From: Bidens hawaiensis
Lineage: Eukaryota > Streptophyta > Magnoliopsida > Asterales > Asteraceae
NCBI GenBank assembly: GCA_021521415.1
Contig: JAIQDT010003784.1
Coordinates: forward strand, 62,001 to 126,000
Reading direction: 5' to 3'
DNA length: 64,000 bases
The position numbers and the translations under genes were made by a program. Below are positions 11,401-20,710 of this stretch, in pieces. Below the pieces are notes generated by a model, which saw only the letters and a list, made by a program, of their open reading frames with translations, was not told the DNA's origin and did not search any database. The first letter of the stretch is position 1. Each line of letters begins with the position of its first letter.

Positions 11401-11901
11401 TCTTTTAATGCCCCGCTCCGGGTTCCCTACTATAGCATTGGATTTACTCATAAACATAGTTCTAAATATAAGAATTAATTAAAACTTTCATAGAATAAAT
11501 AAAACTTCAACATTCATTACAAAACATTCATAACTTGTCTTTAAAACACAACTTAAAAAAATGTCTATTAATTCAAACATTAAAAACTGAGTCTTCGGAT
11601 GCCAGCTTCTTTATTCATCTGCCATGTGTCCCCATTCAAGCCAGTTATCTCATTCTACTCACGTGCGTGCATACTAAAAGTTATCTACGCTGAGTGAGTT
11701 CTAGTTAATCAGGAAACATACAATACATTCACATATTTATATATATGTATCCGTGATACATATTACATACTTAGCTTATTATCTTTCTTTCATTCGTATG
11801 TACATACTTTCTTTCTTTCCTTCATACTTTCGTACTTTTTTGTTTTAGCTTACTTATACATACGTAATCTTATCTACGTTTTAAAGAGTATTTCTCCCTA
11901 T

Positions 11902-12045
11902 AACCTTCGCAGATATTATTAGGGTCTGCAACCCTATAACCTTCGCATATATTATTAGGGTATGAAACCCTGTAACCTTCGCATATATTATTAGGGTATG
12001 CAATCCCTTAACCTTCGCATATATTATTAGTGTATGCAACCCTTT
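11902..12045 (-). repeat. 36-bp minisatellite in E2 LTR, 4 copies
   Basis: Copies start with AACCTTCGCA at 11902, 11938, 11974 and 12010, each containing TATTATTAG-GT. There are no unique spacers. The same ACCCTAATAATAT core recurs in the solo LTR at 41699-43918 (about 43215-43415) and, diverged, in that at 45501-47266 (about 45935-46050). Confidence 0.9.
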
Positions 12046-12480
12046 GTGCATACCTCCATACAACCATACATTATCTTCTTTATAAATATAAATTTATATA
12101 CTTTCGCACATACACTTAATGACTTCCATAACTTTCATATATCATTCCTAAAACAATAACATATCACACTATTACCTGGTGGTTCATGCAATTTCCGAAG
12201 ATCGTCACGAACCGTCAAGCATTCACTCATACATAAAATCATACAAGGCATACACTAACTACTTAAGGTAAGTGTATTAACTAATCACATAGAGTATGCA
12301 CAAAGCCCGAAAACATAACAACAAAATGGGGCTAGAAACTCACCCGCATTCTGTTTCGTTCACCGTAAATGGTTATTCCTTTCTTTAGTTGTGCGCGACT
12401 AACTGTATAACAATTACACATATCAATTAACTATCAGGTGCCATAGCGCGTTTCTAGTCTAATTATTACCCTCAACCAAT

Positions 12481-12570
12481 GGGGGTCCTGGGGTAGCGCC
12501 CCTGGCAGCAGGGTTCTAGGGGTGGGAGCCCCTAGCGGCTTCCAGGGGGCAGAGCCCCTGGCTGGGGTTA
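12481..12570 (-). repeat. GC-rich hairpin block in E2 LTR
   Basis: An abrupt GC-rich island in an AT-rich LTR. Two perfect 7-bp stems with 6-nt loops lie at 12516-12535 (CTAGGGG/CCCCTAG) and 12542-12561 (CCAGGGG/CCCCTGG). A third with one mismatch begins near 12487. Homologous blocks occur in both solo LTRs. Confidence 0.85.
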
Positions 12571-12639
12571 AGCTGTTCTTAACAGAATTTCCATTAGAAA
12601 TCTTAAATTATTATATTATTCTCTAAATCATTCGTTATA

Positions 12640-13040
12640 GAGAATTTCCTCTTATTAAGCCTCATTCGTTATCCCGTACGTTATGACGAATGGCTTCTTT
12701 CGTTATAATGAACAGTCTGATTCGTTATGAAAGCTTCCTTCATTCGTTATAACAAATGGTCTGATTCATCATATTAACTTAGAGAATGGTGAGTAACGAA
12801 TGACCTGATTCGTTATCTTATAATGAATGACCTAATTCGTTATCTGATTCTTTATCTTAACATAGCGAATGGGTGAGTAACGAATGACCTGATTCGTTAT
12901 TTGATTCGCTATCTTAACATAGCAAATGGGTGAGTAATGAATAACCTGATTCGTTATCTGATTCTCTATCTTAACATAGCGAATGGGTGAGTAACGAATG
13001 ACCTGATTCGTTATCTTAACGAATGAGCATTTGCTCTTAT
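12640..13040. repeat. TTCGTTA/TAACGAA motif array in E2 LTR
   Basis: By eye about 17 exact TTCGTTA, TTCGCTA or reverse-complement 7-mers in roughly 400 bp, on both strands. The right part is a 57-bp tandem repeat with units starting at 12871, 12928 and 12985. Because 57 is a multiple of 3, it produces a spurious repetitive ORF on the minus strand. Confidence 0.88.
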
Positions 13041-13591
13041 CCAAACTTTGACTAATGGGGGTCAAAGTCAAAATTGATAAGAACAGACGCAGTCAACCAC
13101 ACCAGATCTGCAATTACCCCTCAAATCATTATGAAACAACATGATTTTGGTACCATTAAAGTTGGATATACCTCTCCTATAAACCCCAATCCATCAGTCA
13201 AACAAATATTAGGTTTTACATGGTGTGGTTTACACATATATGCATACGGCTCATTAATCACTCGATTAACCCATCAAATATTAATGAATTTAAGTGAGGT
13301 TTGTTGCATTGGATTCGTTTTTACCATTTATACATAAATCTAAGATTGTTAAATGAATTCGAACCTAAATGCACAAATTTACATTATAAACGTACCTTAA
13401 ACAAGTCGGTTTCTGAACACTGTCTAGTCTTGATATTGTTTTGGTTCGTCACAATGTTCTAGCACCAACGGGTTCGGGTTTTCACTTTCGGATCTTAGCT
13501 CGGGATATAGGATGGTGTTTTTGTGTGTTTTTCAAGGTGTAGGCTATGGCGTAAAGGTGGATAAAAATGGAAAGGATTAGGGTTTAAGGGG

Positions 13592-13599
13592 TATTTATA
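13592..13599 (-). promoter_or_regulatory. E2 5' LTR TATA box
   Basis: Minus-strand GTATAAATACCCC about 155 bp into the LTR. It is conserved in the 3' LTR near 6150-6157. Confidence 0.65.
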
Positions 13600-13753
13600 C
13601 TCCTTTAAGCCCAGGACCTAAGGCCCATTTCATCTCTTATTCCGTCTTCTAAAGTCCAAGCCCATCATCTTACAGTTTATTATCTAAACCGATACACGAC
13701 ACATTATTGAATAAATGAAATTTTATTATCATAACCGAAAGTAGGATGTTACA

Positions 13754-14601
13754 AGATTCCTACAGATTATATTCAATCAGGTGCTACAAGGTTTGCCAAC
13801 CATGGGTACAACACATTTACTGCAAGATCCAAATGTGTATAAAAGGATAGCAAAGTTGGCTCCCACAAGCAACTTCAATCCTGATGTTGAGTTTGATATT
13901 TTACCATGGAAGTTGAATAATGACTTGGAGATAATGGCAGTACCAGAGTCACCTCGTGTGACCTCTGAGGAGGAAAAGGAGAGTAAGGAAGATGGTGATG
14001 ATGAATCAGATGATGGTGATAATGCAGGAGATGATGAAGGTGATGGAGGAGGCGCTAATCATATTTTTGAAGATCTTGTTGATATAGAGGCACATGGGGA
14101 GATTTTAAACCAACCTTTACCTACACCACCAACCTCATCCCAAAACCAGCCAACAAACCAACCCATATCACCACCCCACCACAACACCATGACCATGAAC
14201 CTTATATCCCATCCCCACCTACACATATCCCATAACCACCTCCCAAAGCCCACCCCAAACCCAAAACCTAGATCAAACCTAAACCCACAGCCTAACCCAA
14301 ACCCAAAACCAACCCATCCATGAACCATGCATACCACAACATGTCCCTTCTCACCTACTAAACCTGCCAAACACACCATATCAATCCCCAACCCAATCCC
14401 AAACAACATACCAACCCACCTTTGAAATTACCCATACCTTTACACCTATAATACAAATAGTCAACCCTTTACACTCAACCAACACAAACATCATCAAAAT
14501 CCCACCACATGAACCTTTCCAACCCCAAACAAACATCCTTGACCCATTTTCGGATACTCCTTCTCGATCCCCTTTCCTTGGTGCTCATTTATTTGGCAGA
14601 T
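13754..14601 (+). pseudogene. E1 aORF, upstream visible segment
   Basis: The frame is already open at the E2 junction: RFLQIIFNQVLQGLP, followed by LLQDPNVYKRIAKLAPTSN and a strongly acidic stretch (14000-14060) rich in Asp and Glu. After 14100 it becomes Pro/Asn-rich with many PNPNPK-like repeats and hits TGA at about 14321. The E2 insertion cut the ORF just before RFLQIIF. The RFLQ-I motif resembles proteins I associate with the extra ORF of Asteraceae Copia elements; that link is from memory. Function unknown. It has no similarity I can see to gag or pol. Confidence 0.6.
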
Positions 14602-16075
14602 ATATGGATTAGGTGATCAAGAATGTTGATTTAAGGAGGCAAAATGAAAATTTGAAAAACGAGAATGATGATTTCAAATCACAGTTGGCACAGGCACAAC
14701 ACAGGATTCAAACCCTGGAGTCTGAGGTTGAGAAGACCTCAGCTGTACCAAAATAGGGGGAGAATCCTCATGTAGTCAATGTTGTGAGGGATGATGTTGT
14801 GAGAGATGATGTGGTGAAGGAGGACATATTGAAAAATCTTTGTGACACATATGGGGGAAGTGAGTATGATGATAATGAGCAGAGGAAGGTAGATGACTAT
14901 GATTATGAGGCGGATGAGTCAGATGGAGAAGAGTAAGATTATGATGTGGCTGATGTGACAGCACAAAAGAAGGTTGTTGAGGAGGTGGTTGAGAAGGAGG
15001 TTGTTACTGATGTGAATGTGGCTGGACATGAAAATGAAAACATTCTAACTGAAGCCATATCAACTGATGCTATTGCTAGTGAACCTCAAACAGATGTGAT
15101 TGTTGTTGAAGGAGGAGCACCTGAGGACATTGTATTAACACATGAGCATGTTGATAAAGCTGTTGATGTGGACATGGAGAGTCTGTTTGCTGACATTGAA
15201 AAATTTCCCAGTGAACCAGAAATGGTGAGGGAAACTGATGAAGAGAGGAGGAAATCTAAGGGGAAGGACATTGCTGAAACTAAACAACAATTGGAATCTT
15301 TGAATAAATCAATTGATGATATACTTGATGTAGATCAAACTGTTGAACAAGCTGCCAAAAGGCATGATGATACTTTGAATGAGATGTTGGAAAGAGAAAG
15401 AATAGCAAAATCCTTAACTGAACATGTCATTGTACAACAAGAAATTCTGATGGAGGAGGCTCAGATTACCAAAACTTTAAATGAAGAGGGGGAGCTGGAT
15501 CAAGAGGTGATTGAAAGGTTGATAAAGCTGAAACAAATTGAAGAGGTTCATAATACCCTTGCTCTTGTCATTTTTAATTTGAAAAAGTCTTAACAAGAAG
15601 GACCAACTCCAACCAATGCTGAAAACATTAATGATGATTCAAATAAGCAGGTGGTGACTGATGAAGTTGGAGAATCCGTAACTCAAATCCTATCTAGAAA
15701 ATGGGTAAAAGAAGCTGATGAAGATTTAGAGAAAAATCCAGAATAGTGGGATCCTGAAACATGGGGCAAATATGGAAAAAAGTATTTTAGGAGAAGCAAG
15801 ATAGGAGGAAATCCTAAAAGGACTGAATATGTTGTGGAAAGTCCAAAAGTGATGGAAAGTCCTGTTAAGGGTGATACTCAAAAGGCTGAATATATTGTTG
15901 AAAGTCCCAAGGAGATGGAAAGTCCTTTTAAGGCTGTTCCTATCCAAACTGTTATGCCTGATGATACACATACTGAGCCTGAAGTGAATGAACCAAGAAT
16001 CGAGGCTCTTGATGATTTTTCTGATGATGTTGATGATACTGCTGATCCCCTAATGTTGAGCTAACTGATGAACAT
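14602..16075 (+). pseudogene. E1 aORF, coiled-coil and acidic segment
   Basis: A second frame, continuous except for stops at 14609, 14754, 14935, 15591 and 15746. It encodes a heptad-like coiled coil (LRRQNENLKNENDDFKSQLA...) near 14630-14740, an acidic region, then a Val/Glu-rich helical region (ADVTAQKKVVEEVVEKEVV from 14946) and three approximate repeats of VESPK-MESP near 15834-15925. The stops are TAG or TAA where CAG or CAA would fit. Likely scaffold-like or DNA/RNA-associated by composition only; I assign no function. Confidence 0.6.
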
Positions 16076-16096
16076 AGGGAGAATATACAACATAGT

Positions 16097-17905
16097 TTGG
16101 ATGATGCTAAAATTAAGAATCCAATTATCCTAAAACTAATTAATCATGGTTACAAGTTTGATACCCTGGCTCCAATGTCTGATGAGGAGCTGCAGGAGTT
16201 ATTGGATGGGGAATTGCAACATATTAAGAAGAGGATGGAGAAGAAGAATAAAGACTCTCAGAAATTTAGAGATCTTCTGAGACTACATGGCTACTCTGAG
16301 AAGCAATTATGCCATACGAAATTCGATGAACTTGAAAATGCTTATATTGTGACTGTAGAAACAGTGAAGAAGGATGAGTTGGAGAGATTGAATAGAGAAA
16401 CAAATCAGAGTGAAAAGATTGAAAGACTATTCAATAAGTATGGTAGAAAAGTGAATTATTTGATTGACCATGGAATATCTTTTGAAATTGTGGACAGTCT
16501 CACAAAGGAACAAGTAGAAACACATTTCAAAAGGTTTTCAAGAAAAGATGAATTTGAAAGAACCACAAAGAGACCAAGAGTTATTAGTCTGGCTGATCAG
16601 GAGAAGAAGGAGAATAAGAAGTTATGGGAAAATGAACAGATTATCTTATTTGACATATTGATGGAGGCAAGAGGTAGAAGTGATGAAAAAAAATATTTGA
16701 GCAGATCGGAGAAGTTGTCTATGTATGAGGCTGAAAAGACTAAATCATCAAAGGTTCCCTCTGTAGTGTCTGTGAAGGAAGAACCAGTGGAACATGTAGA
16801 ACAATGGGATGATGAGAACAAGATGAAGACCCTCAAAGGCTTGATGCTTAGTAAAGGTATGGCTGAAGGTGTCTTTGACAACCTTGGTAAAAGTCAGTTG
16901 AAAGACTTTTCTACACAGAGAAGGATGAATGGGTAAAACTTGAAGTTGAACAGAGGAAACTATTACAATTCAAGTGTGGACCCAAGGGTGAACTAATTGG
17001 AACTCAAAGATCTATACCTAAAGGTCCAACTGGTGATGAGTTAATGGGGATGATAACAACTTTGGCAAAAGAAGGTGAAAATTACTTGGAGCTGATTTTG
17101 CTGCCCAAGGAGAAAATTGTTGAGTTGTTTGAAAAGAAATATGGGCATGTGAGGGTCCCTGTCACAAAGAAGAAACATACTTCTAGACCCTCAGCTATAA
17201 GTGTTCCAATTTCTACCACTAGAGCCTCTCATCAAAGACAACAAAGGCCACCTTTTGATGTGGACCTACCAAAGAGGATGTTCTTTGATTCACAAACTGA
17301 AACACTTAAAGTGATCATGTCTAATGGTGAACTGAAAGAAGTGATATTTAGATATGACTTTTTGGACTTCAAGAGGGAGCAACAGACATAGGTTTGCTGG
17401 AAGACAAAAAAATGATCTATCTAAACATCTTTGGGATCAAGCTAGGAAGGGATTCCCCATGCTGAACAAGAAGAGGAAATTGGAACTTTCTCAATTTGAA
17501 ATGAACAAAAGAGTGAAGAGGATGAGGGAGATCAGATTTATTGAAGAGACCTATAAGTCAAATATTAATAACAAAAACCCTCTTACAAACATGATGGAGT
17601 GCATTAGTATGAGGTGGCAGATGACAAGGCCGAATTATGAAGTCCAGAGAAATGGAAGGATTGCAAGCATTGACTTTAATGATAAGAATGGATCCTTCAT
17701 TCTTAGAAACACTGATGGACTGGCTTTGGGCATCATAAAGGAGGACACAGATTTAGAATTTCTACATGTGGAGGACCTAGAGGATATAAGCAGGTGGACT
17801 CTGCCCTCTGATCATCCTAACCACAGTCAATTATTCATCTTTAAAGAAAGTGTCGCGTCTGTAAGGTTGGATAGAAGAATTGAAGCCTCAAGCTCAAGAA
17901 GATGA
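16097..17905 (+). pseudogene. E1 aORF, C-terminal segment
   Basis: Three ORFs in changing frames (16097-16936, 17044-17391, 17354-17905) show at least two frameshifts. The protein is Lys/Glu-rich and helical at first, then basic with an RVPVTKKKHTSRPSA linker, then a probably folded C-terminus: MRWQMTRPNYEVQRNGRI, GIIKEDTDLEFLHVEDLEDI. The last part loosely recalls the domain ending the E4 and E5 aORFs, but I cannot align it with confidence. The ORF ends with TGA at 17903-17905, about 175 bp before the 3' LTR. Confidence 0.6.
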
Positions 17906-18070
17906 GATTATTTATTAGCTTAGGCTTACTTTGTAATGTCCATGGGAGAGAATTCCAACTTGTAATATTCATTGATTATGTTATGTAATTTCTCTTTTTG
18001 AATTTGATGTGTACTTTGGCTAAGTGTATGTAACCTTAGAGGTGTTTTGGTACAGCTGAGGTATTTCAAT

Positions 18071-18082
18071 CTAGGGGGAGAT
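18071..18082 (+). other. E1 polypurine tract
   Basis: CTAGGGGGAGAT directly before TGTTGGGATG, the classic Copia arrangement. Confidence 0.85.
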
Positions 18083-18206
18083 TGTTGGGATGAGGAAAAG
18101 ACATAATGAAGATTGAAATCTTCTCAACCTCTTTGAATATGGCTAAGTATTGAAACCGAGCACACTTAGGCCTCCCAGCAAGCATTTACTTAATCTTGCA
18201 AGGTAT
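18083..18206 (+). repeat. E1 3' LTR, first part
   Basis: Starts TGTTGGGATGAGG after the polypurine tract and is broken at 18206 by E4. The last five bases GGTAT are the E4 target duplication. Confidence 0.85.
18202..18206. other. E4 target site duplication, left
   Basis: GGTAT, repeated exactly at 30451-30455 on the other side of E4. Confidence 0.95.
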
Positions 18207-18759
18207 TGTTGGATCCCGGATTAACAGTCGATAACAATAAACAGATCTCAGATCTGTGAATATCCGATTACCACTATTAAAGATCTAGCTCATAATTAAC
18301 CTTGATTTAATGTTATGTATGTGTATATATTATCAATAGATTAAACGAATAATGTTAAGGTGAAGCTTGAGAGAGAGCAATTACTCAAAAATCCTTTTGA
18401 AAACTTTTCTCCCAAAAACATACATTAAAGTGAACAGTAGTTCACTATATATAGAAGGCGACCTGGTTAGCGAACCAGCTTCCCCTTCGTTACATAATTT
18501 AACATAGCGAACCACCCCCTGATTCGTTAACATCCCCTAACGAATCAGGAGGGAATACATTATAATGTCTTAGTTCGCTAACATCCCTAGCGAACTAGAC
18601 TTAACTTTAACGAACTAGTCTTAGTTCGCTAACATCCCTAGCGAACTAGACTTAACCTTAACGAACTAGTTAATAATAAACATTAAATATTACATTAATT
18701 GATAAATAAAGCATTAACGATAAATACGAAGACTTTAGACGCAAAACCGTGCACTAACA
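18207..18759 (-). repeat. E4 3' LTR (553 bp)
   Basis: Same sequence as 29884-30450 except for 4 substitutions and loss of 14 bases (CGCTAACATCCCCT) near 18478, which removes one arm of a hairpin. Contains a TATATATAG box (minus strand) near 18446-18454. Confidence 0.95.
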
Positions 18760-18775
18760 GACACCCCCTCGTCTT
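18760..18775 (-). other. E4 polypurine tract
   Basis: Minus strand ACGAGGGGGTGTC abuts the LTR start TGTTAGTGCACGG. Confidence 0.8.
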
Positions 18776-18793
18776 GAGCTCTTTGTGTTTAAC

Positions 18794-20299
18794 TTATTTG
18801 AAGCGCTTGGACTGCCAGTCTCTGCAACTATGAATTCCATGTTCGTGACACACACGAACGACTCGCTGGAATTGCATAGCCAGGTCGTAATCTTCTTGGC
18901 GTTCAAACAAAATCTGCTTCCTGTGTAGCACGTCGTTGTCTATCTCTGATAAATTAACGAACCACATCGGGTCGATTATCTTGATGAGCTCGATCTGCAG
19001 TCCTCGACCACGAACAATAACGGCCTCGCCAGTACGATTGTCATAGAACCAACGGTTGAAAGACAGATAAATATCTTGAGGCATTGTTTTCACAGGAACC
19101 TTTTTCATTGTCTTTGGCGGCTTCACTTTCAAGACAAGTTTCTTCCAGCCGGTCCTTGGATCAATCTCATCAATGCGCTTACGTGTTGGGACCTGGGGCT
19201 TGAAGAATTTGAAGCCATGATTGACCTTGAACAGTAAGTGTTGATGAAACCACTCAGCCGTTCGGTGACCCCCACGATTGATAAATGGACGTCTCGCGAA
19301 GGTACGTACATCCCAACGTGGTAGAGTTAAAACATCCATTATCCTCTCGTAATACTGGACACCCTTTTCCCATTTGACTATACATACATTAAGGTCAGAA
19401 TCATAAGCCCATGAAACAATATCACCGTGTACCTTTGAAACAGTCTTGAAGGTAGTCACCTGATTAGTCTCAATCCAAGCAGCAGTAGTATCTTTTCTTT
19501 CTTGATCTACATAACGATAAGCACTGATAATTTTACCCATTTTATGATGTTTGAACCATCTTTCTACGTCATCATCAGTCACTTATTTGAGTGAAGGAAC
19601 TGTTCGCTGCACAACCTTTTCCAGTTCTTCCTCAGTCTCTTTAATTATATCTTCATGAAATACCGGAGCACCTTGATCAACGTTTGCGTGTTGATACAAG
19701 TCCGGGTACTCTTCAGCTGTCACATCCTCCATCTCAATCTCTTCATCCTCATAAATAAAATCCGTATCCATATACAATGGATCAACTTCCAATTCTTCCT
19801 CAGTGATCACTTCGACATCGGGCTCAGTCTCTAAAGCAGTCAACTGATCGTCATTCAGCCCAAGCAGAATCGAAATCTGCTCCCGTGTCAAGGATCTAAC
19901 CACAAACTCACCAACCTCTATCTAATCTCTGTTTACCACACTACGAACCACCCCTGATCCATCAACAAAAATCACTGTGTTAGCTGCAATCATTTCAATT
20001 GGCTTGGCAGCTGTTGGATCTTGATAGGTAATTATCTGCTTGCTCGAATCCTCACCGCCACTAACACCAGCACCAGAGGATGAACCATGCGATTATTTAG
20101 GATCACCTCCTACATCAGATTCGTCAGGATCATCATCGTCATTCTTAAGTTTCTTTAGGGCATCTTCTTTACAAGTTAATTGTAAAATCAACTCTTCTTG
20201 TTCCTTTAATTTCATCCCCTGAGACTCAACAATCGTACGCAACGATTTAGTCTCCTTCTGACAGAAAGAAATATAACTCATCTTGTTTGAAATATCCAA
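18794..20299 (-). pseudogene. E4 aORF (502 codons, three in-frame stops)
   Basis: ORFs starting at 20299, 19903 and 19582 are all in one frame, separated only by stops at 20093-20095 (TAA), 19922-19924 (TAG) and 19583-19585 (TAA); each is one C-to-T change from Gln. The N-terminus is a coiled coil (ETKSLRTIVESQGMKLKEQE), followed by an acidic region (EEELEVDPLYMDTDFIYEDE). The C-terminal half is basic and aromatic: GGHRTAEWFHQHLLFKVNHG, then RWFYDNRTGEAVIV (19016-19051), then IIDPMWFVNLSEIDNDVL. That last part matches the E5 aORF. It has no signal peptide or membrane segment visible, which argues against an envelope protein. Function unknown. It ends 18 bases before the polypurine tract. Confidence 0.75.
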
Positions 20300-20399
20300 A
20301 CAAGAAAGTTGAGATTTCAGAGAAAATTTGAACAGAGTTTCTTAAAGATGAAGGAAGAAGGCGAACAGTGAACGCCTGTTCGTTTTCTTGTCTTATATA

Positions 20400-20710
20400 A
20401 CTTAGCACGCAACCCAAGGTACAGCTTGGACGAATCAGACGATTCGTTTAAATTAAAGTTAACGAATTGGCCCAATCGCTAACTCAATTCGTTACCTTAT
20501 GTTGGCGAATCGCTACTTGAATCGTTAAATTAAAGTAGCGAATCAAGTCTTGATTCGTGACGCGATTCGTTAAATATACATAACGAAGGGATGATTCGTT
20601 ACAGAGTGCGGAAGCGAATTAGGTTAGCGAACCAGAGGCTAGTTCGCTAAAGAATCACCTAGTTCGTTATCCATAAATAACGAATTGGATTTTAACGAAA
20701 TAAACTCTTT
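20400..20710. promoter_or_regulatory. E4 TAACGAA/TAGCGAA array upstream of aORF
   Basis: By eye 11 exact 7-mers of the set TTCGTTA, TTCGCTA, TAACGAA, TAGCGAA in about 310 bp, plus many one-off variants, in both orientations. It lies roughly 100-400 bp 5' of the aORF start, where a leader or internal promoter would be. A regulatory role is inferred from position. Confidence 0.7.

Larger units (their letters stand above)
5974..13753 (-). mobile_element. E2: Tekay-type chromovirus (Ty3/Gypsy)
   Basis: Minus-strand element in the order 5' LTR, iMet primer site, gag, PR, RT, RNase H, integrase, chromodomain, polypurine tract, 3' LTR. RT-RH-INT order makes it Gypsy; the C-terminal chromodomain and LTRs of about 2.3 kb fit the Tekay/Del clade. 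Pol runs in one frame from 9188 to 6615 with scattered stops. The 3' LTR is interrupted by E3 after 338 bp. E2 sits in the aORF of E1, which resumes at 13754. The two LTR ends in view differ at about 32 of 340 positions by eye, so it is old. Confidence 0.9.
11409..13753 (-). repeat. E2 5' LTR (about 2345 bp)
   Basis: Runs from TGCCCCGCTCCGGG on the left to GTAGGATGTTACA on the right; its minus-strand start is TGTAACATCC, identical to the 3' LTR copy. It contains a 36-bp minisatellite, a GC-rich hairpin block and a TTCGTTA motif array, listed separately. The 5-bp flank to the right is AGATT. Confidence 0.88.

Noticed and set aside
11902..12045. Four 36-bp direct repeats, CRISPR-like length
   Set aside because: The units are head to tail without unique spacers, in a plant LTR.
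12832..13071. 79-codon ORF with a 19-residue repeat
   Set aside because: The 57-bp LTR tandem repeat is a multiple of three, so it stays open by chance; it lies inside a non-coding LTR.
14059..14409. Gly/Phe-rich 116-codon minus-strand ORF
   Set aside because: It is the antisense of the Pro/Asn-rich repeat in the E1 aORF.
18794..20299. Retroviral-type envelope gene in E4
   Set aside because: The position fits an env-like ORF, but I see no signal peptide, transmembrane segment or cleavage motif; the protein is acidic, coiled-coil and basic in turn.
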